Source: an uncultured Bacteroidia bacterium
GTDB lineage: Bacteria > Bacteroidota > Bacteroidia > Bacteroidales > ML635J-15
Length of the DNA: 64,000 nucleotides
NCBI GenBank assembly: GCA_902800045.1
Contig: CADCCZ010000001.1
Coordinates: 725,346 to 789,345 of the forward strand
Direction: 5' to 3'
The position numbers and the translations under genes are program-made. Positions 26,464 to 35,294 of this stretch are shown piece after piece (the first letter of the stretch is position 1; the number at the start of each line of letters is the position of its first letter). The notes under the pieces are model-generated. The model did no database searches. It was not told where the DNA came from and saw nothing but the letters and a program-made list of their open reading frames with translations.

Positions 26464-27141
26464 ATGCGAATTGACATTATAACCGTTTTACCCGAAATCC
26501 TTGATGGACCGCTGAACAATTCGATAATCAAGCGGGCAACCGACAAGGGAATTGCCGAAGTTCATATCCACGACCTACGCGAATATGGCCTTGGTCGTCA
26601 CAGGCAAGTTGATGACTACGCCTTTGGCGGTGAGGCTGGCATGGTGATGATGATAGAACCTATCTTCAACTGCATCAACGATTTGAAGAAGCAGCGCGAC
26701 TACGACCTCGTCATCTACACATCGCCCGACGGTAAGCCGTGGAAGCAGAAGGAAGCCAATCGCATAAGCATGATGGAGAACATTATAATCCTCTGCGGAC
26801 ACTACAAGGGCATTGACTATCGCATTCGCGAACACCTTATCGACGAGGAATTTAGCATCGGAGACTTTGTGCTAACTGGTGGAGAACTTGCCGCCGCTAT
26901 GATGTGCGACAGCATCATCCGCGTAATCCCTGGTGCTATAGGCGACGAGCAGTCGGCCTTGTCCGATTCGTTCCAAGATGGACTTCTCGCTCCGCCAGTC
27001 TATACGCGTCCTGCCGAGTTCAACGGCTGGAGAGTTCCCGATATTCTCCTTTCTGGCAATTTCGCTAAGATTGACGAGTGGAAAGAAGATATGGCATATG
27101 AGCGCACAAAAGCGTTGAGACCTGATTTGCTCGATGAGTAA
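26464..27141 (+). CDS. trmD: tRNA (guanine-37-N1)-methyltransferase
   Basis: A 225-residue TrmD, methylating G37 of tRNAs reading CNN codons to prevent frameshifting. Motifs are [13 protein letters not shown] at the start, [13 protein letters not shown], and the SAM-binding trefoil knot ([40 protein letters not shown]). The C-terminal helical tail is [15 protein letters not shown]. The length matches Bacteroidetes TrmD. It is preceded by two palindromic elements and followed by a separate promoter, so it is likely monocistronic. Confidence 0.97.
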   Translation: MRIDIITVLPEILDGPLNNSIIKRATDKGIAEVHIHDLREYGLGRHRQVDDYAFGGEAGMVMMIEPIFNCINDLKKQRDYDLVIYTSPDGKPWKQKEANRISMMENIIILCGHYKGIDYRIREHLIDEEFSIGDFVLTGGELAAAMMCDSIIRVIPGAIGDEQSALSDSFQDGLLAPPVYTRPAEFNGWRVPDILLSGNFAKIDEWKEDMAYERTKALRPDLLDE

Positions 27142-27149
27142 ACTAATCA

Positions 27150-27180
27150 TTGTGAAATCAATATCTTTGCTGTATATTTG
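27150..27180 (+). promoter_or_regulatory. -33/-7 promoter for the GH25-like/BatA-like unit
   Basis: TTG at 27150-27152 and TATATTTG at 27173-27180 are 20 bases apart. A second -7-like box, TATCTTTG (27162-27169), overlaps it. The ATG follows at 27195. Confidence 0.5.
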
Positions 27181-27194
27181 CAAAAAATATTGAC

Positions 27195-27932
27195 ATGAAG
27201 AAAATATTGGTATTTGTGGCTGTTTGCCTTGCTGTTTTCGGCGTGTCGTGTGGCGGTTCTAAGGAAGAGACCACTTCTACGACAAAATCTTATGCTGAGA
27301 TTAGGGAAGAAGAGCCTAACTATATGGGCGACTCGACTATTTACGACGGCATTGTGCTGTCGCACGAAAACAATGTCGTCGATTGGGACAAGGTGGCTCA
27401 GGATTCGTTGGTGCAATTTGTATATATGAAGGCTACTGATGGCGCTTCGGTACAGGATTCAAAATACAAGAAGTCGCTTAAGGCGGCACGCAAGGCTGGA
27501 TTGAAGGTTGGTTCGGCGCATTATTTCCGTATGACTTCAAGTCCCGATGACCAGTTTAAGAACTTCAAGAAAACTATCAAGGTTGACGACCAGGATCTTA
27601 TACCTGCTGTCTATGCCGAATGCGAGTTCAAACGTTCGTCGAAGGAGGAATTCTCGGCTGCACTGAAATCGTTCTTGGACAAGGTTGAGGAATATTGCGG
27701 TGTAAGACCTATAATATGCTGTTCTGTAGGTGTTTATCATAAGCGACTGAAAAAGGATTTTGCAGATTATATGTTCTGGATGTCGAATCCGACAATTCCA
27801 AGCACAGCAAAATATACTCTCTGGCAAACCGATTCGTATGTCGGTCATATCGACGGTATTGACGGCGGCGTTGACATAAGCACATTCAACGACAGTTGTG
27901 GAATTGATAATTTGCTGATAAAAAAATCGTAA
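27195..27932 (+). CDS. GH25 (lysozyme-fold) lipoprotein with a degenerate active site
   Basis: A 245-residue lipoprotein (lipobox FGVSC, Cys19). The fold follows the GH25 muramidase pattern: DGIVLSHENNVVDWDKVA, FVYMKATDGASVQDSKYKK, GLKVGSAHYF, QDLIPAVYAECEF, YTLWQTDS and GGVDISTFND. In active GH25 enzymes the first strand carries GIDVSH and the central strand DxE. Here these are GIVLSH (Val54) and YAE (Tyr140, Glu142). Only Asp227 of the last motif and Glu142 remain. It may bind peptidoglycan without cutting it, or act differently. It is 13 bases before the BatA-like gene. Confidence 0.82.
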   Translation: MKKILVFVAVCLAVFGVSCGGSKEETTSTTKSYAEIREEEPNYMGDSTIYDGIVLSHENNVVDWDKVAQDSLVQFVYMKATDGASVQDSKYKKSLKAARKAGLKVGSAHYFRMTSSPDDQFKNFKKTIKVDDQDLIPAVYAECEFKRSSKEEFSAALKSFLDKVEEYCGVRPIICCSVGVYHKRLKKDFADYMFWMSNPTIPSTAKYTLWQTDSYVGHIDGIDGGVDISTFNDSCGIDNLLIKKS

Positions 27933-27945
27933 ATCGTAAATTCCA

Positions 27946-29985
27946 ATGTCATTCCTCAATCCATCTTTCCTCTGGGCTTTGTTTGCGATGGCTATTCCGG
28001 TGATAATTCACCTGATAAACTTTCGTAAGCCCAAGGTCGTATATTTCAGTAACACATCGTTTATCGAGGATATAAAGAAGGAAACGCGCACAAAGACCAA
28101 ACTGAAGCAGATCCTCATCCTTATTGCCCGAATGTTGACGATTGCAATGCTGGTGTTCGTGTTTGCTGGTCCATTCATTCCCAATAACGATAAGGCAAAC
28201 GACGAGCCATCTGATTTGTCAATAATTTACATCGATAATTCGTTTAGCATGGACGCCGATGCCGCAAAAGGCAAGGTGTTCGACCAGGCAAAACAGATTG
28301 CAAAGGACTTGGTGTATGCAAGCGACCCGTCGATGAACTACATATTTATTTCCAACGACTTCTATTCAGATTTCCGTGCTACTCTCAACCGTGACCAGGT
28401 CATAACAAGCATCGACGACTGCAAGATAAGCGCCAACTCAATGAAGATTAACGACTTGATAGTAAAGGCAAATGCTTTGGCTCAAAATGGTAAGAACGCT
28501 TCGCTCTACATAATTTCCGATATGCAGAAATATATGTTCGAGGATGTTGAGGCTGAGCTGGCTGAAAATATAAATGCAGTTCTGATGTCGCTCAATCCGG
28601 TGAAAATAAACAACTTGTTTGTTGATACCTGTTGGTTCGACAGCCCTGTGCATCGCGTGGGACAGAACGAGCATCTCACGGTTCGCATTACAAACAAGTC
28701 GAGCGAAGGCTTCTACGACATTCCCATGCAGCTTTACCTGAACGATTCGCTCAAGGCAATGACAAATTTCAATGTCGAGGCAGGGGAATCGGTGGAAGTG
28801 AACGTTGATTATCAGAACACAAGCGCGGGAAATGTTGCTGCACGGCTCGAAATTTCCGATTATCCCATTGTTTACGACAATGTTTTGTATTTCAGCTATG
28901 CCATATCCGACAAAACTAAGGTTTTGACAATCAATGCAAAGGACGAAAGCCGTTATCTGACTGCCTTGTTTGGTAACGATGAAGAAACTTTCAAGTTCGA
29001 GCAGGTGCGCCAAGGGCACGAATCGGATATGAACATAAACGACTTCGACCTTGTTGTGCTAAATTCGGTGTCGGAAATATCGTCGGGATTGGCTGAAAGG
29101 CTCAAGACTTTCGTCAACAATGGCGGTTCTGTCTGCCTTATTCCGGCTTCGTCGGTGAATTACGCTTCGCTCAACAGTTTCCTTGAATTGTTCGCCATTG
29201 GAAAGTTTGAGGGATTGACGCAGCACGATACAAAGCTTTATGGAATCGACTATAAGAACAATCTGTATCGCAACGTCTTCTCGAAAGAGGAAAAGCAGGG
29301 CAGCCTCCCGAACATGGAGCTTACGCATAAGTTGAACATGTTTTCGCGAGCATCGTTCTCGTCGGTGCTGACGCTCGAAAATTCGGCTCCGGTGCTTGTC
29401 GCAGGCGACTATGGCAACGGTAAGCTTTACGTCTTTGCGTCGCCGATTGACAATGTGAATGCCGATTTTGCAAAGAGCGTTGTCTTTTCGCCAGCAATGT
29501 ACAACATGGCTATGAACAGCCAGCTGGCAAATTCGCTTTACGCGACAATCAACACCGAGACCATTGCACAGGCTAGGGTAGATAGCTACGAAATTGGCAA
29601 TACCTATAATATATATGTAGCGAAAGACGAGTCGTACCTCGTTGATGTGAGGTACAATTCGGGCTTGTTGAATGTCTTTATGCCAGCCAACCTAAAATCG
29701 GCAGGTGTGTATGGCCTTTCTGAAAACAATGATACCATCGCGCTGCTTGCCCTCAACTACAACCGCAACGAATCTATGCAGGACTACTTGTCGGAGGAGG
29801 ACCTCGAAGCTATGAATACGCAGAGGTTTTCGGGACGTGCATCTATCTTCAGGTTCGACGATGTTGAGCAAACTTTTTCAGATTTTAAGGCGATTTCCGA
29901 AGGAAAAGCACTATGGAAATACTTCGTTTTGCTGGCACTTTTGTTTATTATCTGCGAGGTTTTGATAATAAAGTTTATGAAGTAG
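27946..29985 (+). CDS. BatA-domain membrane protein with a vWA-like domain
   Basis: A 679-residue inner-membrane protein. The N-terminal BatA domain has two helices (SFLWALFAMAIPVIIHLINFRKP, then LIARMLTIAMLVFVFAGPFI). A vWA-like domain follows (SIIYIDNSFSMDADA, a DxSxS-like MIDAS stretch), then a large beta-rich region with a GATase-like segment (FDLVVLNSVSEISSGL ... GGSVCLIPA). A last helix ends in LLALLFIICEVLIIKFMK. Such proteins belong to Bacteroidetes aerotolerance/envelope gene sets. Exact role is unknown. It is second gene after the GH25-like lipoprotein. Confidence 0.87.
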   Translation: MSFLNPSFLWALFAMAIPVIIHLINFRKPKVVYFSNTSFIEDIKKETRTKTKLKQILILIARMLTIAMLVFVFAGPFIPNNDKANDEPSDLSIIYIDNSFSMDADAAKGKVFDQAKQIAKDLVYASDPSMNYIFISNDFYSDFRATLNRDQVITSIDDCKISANSMKINDLIVKANALAQNGKNASLYIISDMQKYMFEDVEAELAENINAVLMSLNPVKINNLFVDTCWFDSPVHRVGQNEHLTVRITNKSSEGFYDIPMQLYLNDSLKAMTNFNVEAGESVEVNVDYQNTSAGNVAARLEISDYPIVYDNVLYFSYAISDKTKVLTINAKDESRYLTALFGNDEETFKFEQVRQGHESDMNINDFDLVVLNSVSEISSGLAERLKTFVNNGGSVCLIPASSVNYASLNSFLELFAIGKFEGLTQHDTKLYGIDYKNNLYRNVFSKEEKQGSLPNMELTHKLNMFSRASFSSVLTLENSAPVLVAGDYGNGKLYVFASPIDNVNADFAKSVVFSPAMYNMAMNSQLANSLYATINTETIAQARVDSYEIGNTYNIYVAKDESYLVDVRYNSGLLNVFMPANLKSAGVYGLSENNDTIALLALNYNRNESMQDYLSEEDLEAMNTQRFSGRASIFRFDDVEQTFSDFKAISEGKALWKYFVLLALLFIICEVLIIKFMK

Positions 29986-30090
29986 ATGTTATAATGTATT
30001 GATACACAAACTTTTAGTTCTAACAATTTGTTGTTAGTAATAAAAGCCAAAAAAGCGGACGAAAAATTGCTGTATTTGAAAAAAATGTAC

Positions 30091-30098
30091 TAATATTG
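30091..30098 (+). promoter_or_regulatory. -7 promoter box for rplS
   Basis: TAATATTG followed by C, close to TAnnTTTG, 38 bases before the rplS start; a TTG at 30067-30069 lies 21 bases upstream. Confidence 0.4.
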
Positions 30099-30136
30099 CA
30101 GTCCAAAATTTTAAGGAATAATAAAAAGTTTTCGTG

Positions 30137-30484
30137 ATGAATTTAATGAATATTGTTGAACAGAATTTGGAACAGGTAAGAGAGTTCCCAAAGTTCAAGG
30201 CAGGTGATACTATTACTGTAAGTTACAAGATTAAGGAAGGTAATAAGGAAAGAATTCAGCAGTTCAGAGGCGTAGTGATACAGCTTAATGGAACTGGACG
30301 TACAGCTACTTTCACAGTACGTAAGATGTCGGGTACTTTCGGCGTAGAAAGAGTTTTCCCGATCGCATCTCCATTTATCGATTCGATTGATGTTAATAAG
30401 TATGGTAGGGTTCGCAGAGCAAAGATTTACTATCTGCGTGAACTTACCGGTAAGAAGGCTAGAATCAAAGAAAAGAGATTCTAA
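30137..30484 (+). CDS. rplS: 50S ribosomal protein L19
   Basis: A 115-residue L19 with the family core [50 protein letters not shown] and the basic C-terminus [24 protein letters not shown]19 sits at the 30S-50S interface. A GTG directly before the ATG is possible, but the ATG at 30137 is the more usual choice. It stands alone with its own promoter and terminator. Confidence 0.97.
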   Translation: MNLMNIVEQNLEQVREFPKFKAGDTITVSYKIKEGNKERIQQFRGVVIQLNGTGRTATFTVRKMSGTFGVERVFPIASPFIDSIDVNKYGRVRRAKIYYLRELTGKKARIKEKRF

Positions 30485-30508
30485 TCTTTATTGCGTGAAA
30501 AAGATAAT

Positions 30509-30540
30509 AGCTCCGAGATTTATGTCTTTGGGGCTTTTTT
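30509..30540 (+). terminator. rplS terminator
   Basis: AGCTCC (30509-30514) pairs with GGGGCT (30530-30535), with further CCGAGA/TCTTTGG pairing inside, and is followed by TTTTTTC. Confidence 0.75.
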
Positions 30541-30572
30541 CGTTGAATATAACTTGTTAGATATTTATAAAG

Positions 30573-31229
30573 ATGAAAAAATCATTATTTGTTGCTAATT
30601 CGATGACAATCACGGGTATTGTCCTTGCTTTGATTGGTGTAGTGGCTATTGTTTGCGGTGAAAACTTTTTCGAGCATCTGATTCAAATTGCTGGCGGAGC
30701 TATTGCCCTGATGAGTTTGTTTATGCTTGTAATGCGTATCGCAAAGAGTAAGGATGGCGATTCAAAGCTCGAAAAGTCGTTGATGATAATAATGTTCGCT
30801 TTTGCTCTCATCGGTGGCGTGTTGCTGTTCTGCTTTGCCGAACAGTTGACAAGGATTTTCGCTATAATACTCGGTGCAATAATCCTGCTCGGTGCCGTTA
30901 TGATGATAATCTTAACATTGGTATATCGCGAAAAAGGTTCAAAACTTTCGTTGGTTTACTTGATTGCATCGATAGTTGTACTTGTCGCTGTCGGCATTCT
31001 TGGTTTCATGTTTATCCGTGATCCAGAATTTGGCAACAAGGTGATGGCAATCGTGCTTGGCATACTGATGATTCTTCTCGGTTTGCTCTTCTTGTTCGAG
31101 TCGTTTATGGTTCGCAAAGTTATAAAGTTCTTCAATAACAACTTGCTGTCAGAAGGGCAAAATACTGAGGTAGAGACCATTGATGCAGAGGCAGAAGTCA
31201 TTGACGAAGAAAAAACATCTGTAGAATAA
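30573..31229 (+). CDS. DUF308/HdeD-like membrane protein
   Basis: A 218-residue integral membrane protein with six helices in three pairs (about 10-30, 36-55, 68-87, 92-112, 124-145, 155-175). The repeated GxxxxLxGxxxLxxxL pattern is typical of DUF308 (HdeD family). An acidic cytoplasmic tail follows (TEVETIDAEAEVIDEEK). HdeD proteins are linked to acid resistance in enterics; the role here is unknown. Its stop and the rnz start share one base, so it leads the operon to 33782. Confidence 0.85.
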   Translation: MKKSLFVANSMTITGIVLALIGVVAIVCGENFFEHLIQIAGGAIALMSLFMLVMRIAKSKDGDSKLEKSLMIIMFAFALIGGVLLFCFAEQLTRIFAIILGAIILLGAVMMIILTLVYREKGSKLSLVYLIASIVVLVAVGILGFMFIRDPEFGNKVMAIVLGILMILLGLLFLFESFMVRKVIKFFNNNLLSEGQNTEVETIDAEAEVIDEEKTSVE

Positions 31230-32137
31230 TGTCTTTTTCTGTCAGGATACTTGGTAGCAGCAGTGCCTTGCCGACAGTTAAGCGGCAGACTTCGGCTCAA
31301 GCAGTCCTGTACAACGGAACACCATACCTCGTCGATTGTGGCGAGGCTACACAAATTAGAATGCGCGAATATTCCTTGCCTTTCGGAAGGTTGAGGAATA
31401 TTTTTATTTCACACATTCACGGCGACCATATTTTCGGCTTGTTCGGACTGCTTTCTACATTTTCGATGCTTGGTCGCAAAACCGAACTCAATATTTATTG
31501 CCCCGAAAAATTGGAGCAAATTTGTACTTCGTTGTTTGCCTCTCTCGACCACGATTTGGGTTTCAAGGTAAACTACAAGTACTTGCAATCCGATGTTTTT
31601 CAGCTTATTCACAGCGACAAAAATCTCGAAGTGTATAGCTTTCCTTTGGTTCATACGAAACCAACCTGGGGATTTCTTTTCCGCGAAGTAGAGAAGGAGA
31701 GGAATATAATTAAGGATTGCATCGAAGAATACAATCTTTCGATTGCACAGATTGTCAGTCTGAAACGAGGCGAAGATGTAATGCTCGAAAACGGTTGCTT
31801 GTTAAAAAGCGACGATGCAACAAAATTGCCGCCTCCGCCCAAAACTTATGTTTATTGTTCCGACACTTTGCCGTTGAAACGTCTGGCCGATTTTGCACCG
31901 AATGTCGATATGCTTTACCATGAGGCTACATTTATGGACAAGGATGCCGAACTAGCAAAACTTACTTGCCATACTACGGCAATTCAGGCTGCAGAACTTG
32001 CAAAGTCGTTGTCGGTTAAGAAGTTGATGCTTGGGCATTTTTCAACACGTTACCCCTCGATGGAGATAATGAACGAGGCAAGGACAATTTTCACAGATGC
32101 TATTGAGGCTCGCGACGGCCTAGAAATTGAAATTTGA
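31229..32137 (+). CDS. rnz: Ribonuclease Z
   Basis: A 302-residue metallo-beta-lactamase-fold tRNA 3' endonuclease. The zinc motif is ISHIHGDHIFGL (His62, His64, Asp66, His67). Further ligands come from FPLVHTKPTWGF, YCSDTLPL and MLGHFSTRY. It trims 3' trailers of tRNA precursors. Relevant context: the CAU tRNA in this window lacks encoded CCA. Length is typical of the short (bacterial) form. Start ATG overlaps the DUF308 stop by one base. Confidence 0.95.
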   Translation: MSFSVRILGSSSALPTVKRQTSAQAVLYNGTPYLVDCGEATQIRMREYSLPFGRLRNIFISHIHGDHIFGLFGLLSTFSMLGRKTELNIYCPEKLEQICTSLFASLDHDLGFKVNYKYLQSDVFQLIHSDKNLEVYSFPLVHTKPTWGFLFREVEKERNIIKDCIEEYNLSIAQIVSLKRGEDVMLENGCLLKSDDATKLPPPPKTYVYCSDTLPLKRLADFAPNVDMLYHEATFMDKDAELAKLTCHTTAIQAAELAKSLSVKKLMLGHFSTRYPSMEIMNEARTIFTDAIEARDGLEIEI

Positions 32138-32141
32138 TGTT

Positions 32142-32732
32142 ATGATTGAAATTGACGATAAGGTTGTTCATTTTGATGTTTTTCGTAAATGTTTTGCTTG
32201 CGACATTACCAAATGCAAGGGCATTTGTTGTGTCGAAGGCGATTCTGGAGCACCATTGGAAAAAGCTGAGGAAGACAAGTTGAAAGAGATTCTGCCGAAA
32301 ATATACAATCGTCTGTCTGCAGAAGCAAAATCGGTGATTGACGAGCATGGCGTGTCGATGCTCGACATCGAAGGTGAACTTACAACTTCAATCATTGGCA
32401 AGGCTGGTGCTTGCGTTTTTGCAAATCGTAACGATGACGGTATAATCTACTGCGAGATTGAAAAGGCGTGGGAGGAAGGTTTGGTTGATTTCCGCAAGCC
32501 TATTTCGTGTCATTTATACCCGATCAGGGTTAAAAGGTATTCGTCGTTCGAGGCGGTTAACTATGATGTGTGGAATATTTGCAAGGATGCTGTAAAACTT
32601 GGCAACGATAGGAATATCAAGATTTTCGAGTATTTGAAAGAACCGCTGATACGTAAATACGGCGAGGATTTTTACAAGGAAATGTGTCTTGCCGCCGATT
32701 ATCTGAAAACTGTGGATTTTGGAGACAAATAG
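32142..32732 (+). CDS. DUF3109 cysteine-cluster protein
   Basis: A 196-residue cytoplasmic protein of the DUF3109 family (related to YkgJ). The N-terminal cluster is CFACDITKCKGICCVEGDSG. Additional conserved Cys positions are GACVFANRNDDGIIYCEIEK, ISCHLYPIRV and WNICKDA. The pattern suggests an Fe-S or zinc site; function is unknown. The ATG at 32142 is chosen over an upstream in-frame TTG that lies inside rnz. It is 4 bases after the rnz stop and 3 before the acyltransferase. Confidence 0.87.
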   Translation: MIEIDDKVVHFDVFRKCFACDITKCKGICCVEGDSGAPLEKAEEDKLKEILPKIYNRLSAEAKSVIDEHGVSMLDIEGELTTSIIGKAGACVFANRNDDGIIYCEIEKAWEEGLVDFRKPISCHLYPIRVKRYSSFEAVNYDVWNICKDAVKLGNDRNIKIFEYLKEPLIRKYGEDFYKEMCLAADYLKTVDFGDK

Positions 32733-32735
32733 AGC

Positions 32736-33782
32736 ATGGAGAAAAAACTGCTATACGAAGTTTCGATAATTAGACCGCTGATAATTTTCCTACTAGTGGT
32801 ACTCCATTCGTTTACAATATATGGTGGAGGCTGGGAAATGCCAGATGGAATTGATGGCGTTCCTGTTTACTATTGGATGTGCAAACTAATTTCTGGCTTT
32901 AGAGTAGAGACAATTGCCTTAGTTGCAGGCTATGTGTTTGCATATCAGAGTATTGTGCTCGGTAGAAAATACGAATTCAAGTCGTTTGCATGGAAAAAGG
33001 TGAAGCGTTTGCTTCTGCCTATGCTGTTTTTCGGCCTTATATATTATTTCTTACTGAAGTTCAATGCTTCGGATTTCTCATGGAAAGCTTTTATTATGTC
33101 GATATTGTCGGGACCGGGACATTTGTGGTTCCTGCCGATGTTGTTCTGGTGTTTCATTTCCATTTGGCTGATAGATAGGTTCCGTTTGTCGTCGTTGTGG
33201 CTTTTGCTTGTTTTGGCGGCAATTTCGTTAGTGCCTATGCCTATATCGCTACCATTTGGTCTGCAACGACTTTCATATTTCTTATTTTATTGTTACGCAG
33301 GGTATTATCTGTACGAAAATAAGGAAAAGATAGTTGGGAAATGCCAGAATATTTCATTTATTGTGGTTTTGTGCGTATTGTATTTTACGCTGTTGTTAGT
33401 CAACTATATTTGGGTTATACCATATGGTTGGGAGGCAAATGCCGAAGGTACAATGCGTTATGTTCGGATTTTTGCTTCTAGCGGCTTGAAACTTTTGTAT
33501 TCGTGCTGCGGAATTATGGCGTTATACTTGATTGTGCTGAAATATTCATCCAAGCCAAATTATTGCCCGTCGAAACTTGTGCTTAAATCAAATTCGATGT
33601 GCTACGGCGTGTATGTCTATCACCAGTTTTTGTTGGTATTTCTGTATTATCACACGCAGCTTCCTGTTCTTGTAGGTTCGTATGCCTTGCCTTTTGTTGG
33701 ATTTGCAATTACCTTTATAGTGTCGGTATTGCTGACTTGGCTTACCTTGAAGACAAAGTTTGGAAGGGCTTTGATAGGATAA
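32736..33782 (+). CDS. Acyltransferase-3 family membrane protein
   Basis: A 348-residue integral membrane protein with about ten helices. It has the acyltransferase-3 (OatA/NodX-type) signature: N-terminal RPLIIFLLVVLHSFTIYGGG with the catalytic-type His, and LIYYFLLKFNASDFSWK ... GPGHLWFLPMLFW. These enzymes transfer acyl groups (often acetyl) onto surface polysaccharides, lipids or peptidoglycan. The acceptor is unknown. It is last gene of the DUF308-rnz-DUF3109 operon. Confidence 0.88.
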   Translation: MEKKLLYEVSIIRPLIIFLLVVLHSFTIYGGGWEMPDGIDGVPVYYWMCKLISGFRVETIALVAGYVFAYQSIVLGRKYEFKSFAWKKVKRLLLPMLFFGLIYYFLLKFNASDFSWKAFIMSILSGPGHLWFLPMLFWCFISIWLIDRFRLSSLWLLLVLAAISLVPMPISLPFGLQRLSYFLFYCYAGYYLYENKEKIVGKCQNISFIVVLCVLYFTLLLVNYIWVIPYGWEANAEGTMRYVRIFASSGLKLLYSCCGIMALYLIVLKYSSKPNYCPSKLVLKSNSMCYGVYVYHQFLLVFLYYHTQLPVLVGSYALPFVGFAITFIVSVLLTWLTLKTKFGRALIG

Positions 33783-33787
33783 AAACA

Positions 33788-33814
33788 AAAGGCCTTGCAG
33801 TTTGCAAAGCCTTT
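33788..33814 (-). terminator. Terminator of pyrBI (convergent region)
   Basis: AAAGGCCTTGCA pairs with TGCAAAGCCTTT with one mismatch. The flanking A-run gives a U-rich tail on the minus strand. It lies between the convergent acyltransferase and pyrI genes and may work for both. Confidence 0.7.
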
Positions 33815-33834
33815 GTGTTGTTGAAAAAATATCC

Positions 33835-34290
33835 TTAGATAATTTCGATATTGTCTTCCCAGGTGATTTTTTCGCAGTAGCGGCACTTGAGACCGATTTT
33901 TCCGTCTTTCTTTACTACTGTGAACTTGGTTGAAACCTTTTCGTGGTTGGTTATGCACTTGGGATTGAAGCACTTTACAAAACTTTCAATCTTTTCGGGC
34001 AACTGAACCTGCTTCTTGTCAACAACCTTGAAGTCCTTGATGATGTTGATTACAGCCTTCGGGTCGATGAGTGCAATTTTGTTTGCATCGTCGTCGCTCG
34101 GGAACTTATCGGCAATCTTTATGATAGCCTTGGTTCCGTATTTTTTACTTGGCAGGTTGTTGCCGAAGAAAACTGGAGTGTCGAAGTTTTCTATTCCAAT
34201 GATAGACAAAATTTTATATAATTTGTCGGCTTGTATGTGGTCGATAACGGTTCCGTTTTCGATAGCCTTTACTGTTAATTCTTCTTTCAT
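33835..34290 (-). CDS. pyrI: Aspartate carbamoyltransferase regulatory chain
   Basis: A 151-residue PyrI. The N-terminal allosteric domain binds nucleotides (VKAIENGTVIDHIQADKLYKIL). The C-terminal zinc domain has Cys107, Cys112, Cys136 and Cys139 (CFNPKC ... CRYC), which holds the link to PyrB. Length is normal (about 150). It follows pyrB by 11 bases. A pyrBI pair means a class B ATCase holoenzyme with feedback control. Confidence 0.97.
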   Translation of the reverse strand: MKEELTVKAIENGTVIDHIQADKLYKILSIIGIENFDTPVFFGNNLPSKKYGTKAIIKIADKFPSDDDANKIALIDPKAVINIIKDFKVVDKKQVQLPEKIESFVKCFNPKCITNHEKVSTKFTVVKKDGKIGLKCRYCEKITWEDNIEII

Positions 34291-34301
34291 GACTTTACGA
34301 T

Positions 34302-35213
34302 TTATTTAAGACCTAAAATAAGTGCAATGATTGCCATTCTCGTATATACGCCGTTTTCGGCTTGTTCGAAGTAGTATGCTTTCGGGTTAGAGTCGACGTC
34401 GGTGTCGATTTCGTTTACACGTGGCAGTGGGTGCAAAACTCTCATGTTGTCCTTTGTGCCTTCGAGCATCTTGTTCTTGAGGACGTAAACATTCTTAACC
34501 TTTTCGTATTCGAGCAGGTCGGAGAAACGTTCGCGCTGTACGCGGGTAACATAAACTATGTCGGCGTCCTTGATGTTCGGTTCGAGTTCTTCGTACTCGT
34601 TGTACTTGATACCCTTCGAGTCGAGGTAGTCCTTGTATTCCTGTGGCATTCTGAGGCTAGCAGGCGAAATGAAGTTGAAGGTCGGGTTGAATTCCGACAT
34701 TGCCATTAGCAAAGAGTGAACTGTACGTCCGTACTTGAGGTCACCGACGAGGCAGAGCTTGAGGTTTTCGAGAGTGCCTTGCGTTTTGTAGATCGAGTAG
34801 AGGTCGAGCAGACACTGTGTCGGGTGCTGGTTGGAACCGTCGCCGGCATTGATGATAGGAACTCGCGAAATTTCGCTTGCATAGCGTGCGCTACCTTCGA
34901 TAGGGTGACGCATTACGATAAGGTCGGCATACTTGCTGATTGTCATTATCGTGTCGTTGAACGATTCGCCTTTAGCCTGGCTGGTGTTGGTGGCTTCGCT
35001 GAATCCGATTACTCGTCCGCCCAGACGCTGGATTGCTGTTTCGAAGCTTAGACGTGTACGTGTCGATGGCTCGAAGAACAACGATGCTACAACGTAGTTG
35101 TCCAACAGTTTCTGGTTGGGGTTCTTTTCGAATTCTGCTGCGACTTCGAGGATGCGGAAATATTCCTCTTTTGTGTAGTCGCTGATGGAAATTAAGCTTT
35201 TGTTTTTCATCAT
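34302..35213 (-). CDS. pyrB: Aspartate carbamoyltransferase catalytic chain
   Basis: A 303-residue PyrB, catalysing carbamoyl phosphate + aspartate to N-carbamoylaspartate, the committed step of pyrimidine synthesis. Motifs are the carbamoyl-phosphate loop [15 protein letters not shown], then [50 protein letters not shown] and [10 protein letters not shown]. Two adjacent ATG codons start the gene; either is possible. It leads the pyrBI unit. Confidence 0.98.
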   Translation of the reverse strand: MMKNKSLISISDYTKEEYFRILEVAAEFEKNPNQKLLDNYVVASLFFEPSTRTRLSFETAIQRLGGRVIGFSEATNTSQAKGESFNDTIMTISKYADLIVMRHPIEGSARYASEISRVPIINAGDGSNQHPTQCLLDLYSIYKTQGTLENLKLCLVGDLKYGRTVHSLLMAMSEFNPTFNFISPASLRMPQEYKDYLDSKGIKYNEYEELEPNIKDADIVYVTRVQRERFSDLLEYEKVKNVYVLKNKMLEGTKDNMRVLHPLPRVNEIDTDVDSNPKAYYFEQAENGVYTRMAIIALILGLK

Positions 35214-35235
35214 CTTTGCTATTATTTTATTCTTT

Positions 35236-35243
35236 CAATATTA
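35236..35243 (-). promoter_or_regulatory. -7 promoter box for pyrBI
   Basis: The minus strand reads TAATATTG, near TAnnTTTG, 23 bases before the pyrB ATG. Confidence 0.35.
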
Positions 35244-35254
35244 CGTTTCAAATC

Positions 35255-35288
35255 AAAAAAAAACCGAAAGAAAAAACTTTCGGTTTTA
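35255..35288 (-). terminator. Terminator of the 35984-35295 FKBP gene
   Basis: AACCGAAAG / CTTTCGGTT (9 bp, perfect) with a six-A loop. The nine-A run on the left makes the U-run of the minus transcript, 7 bases past the gene's stop. Confidence 0.85.
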
Positions 35289-35294
35289 AAAATA

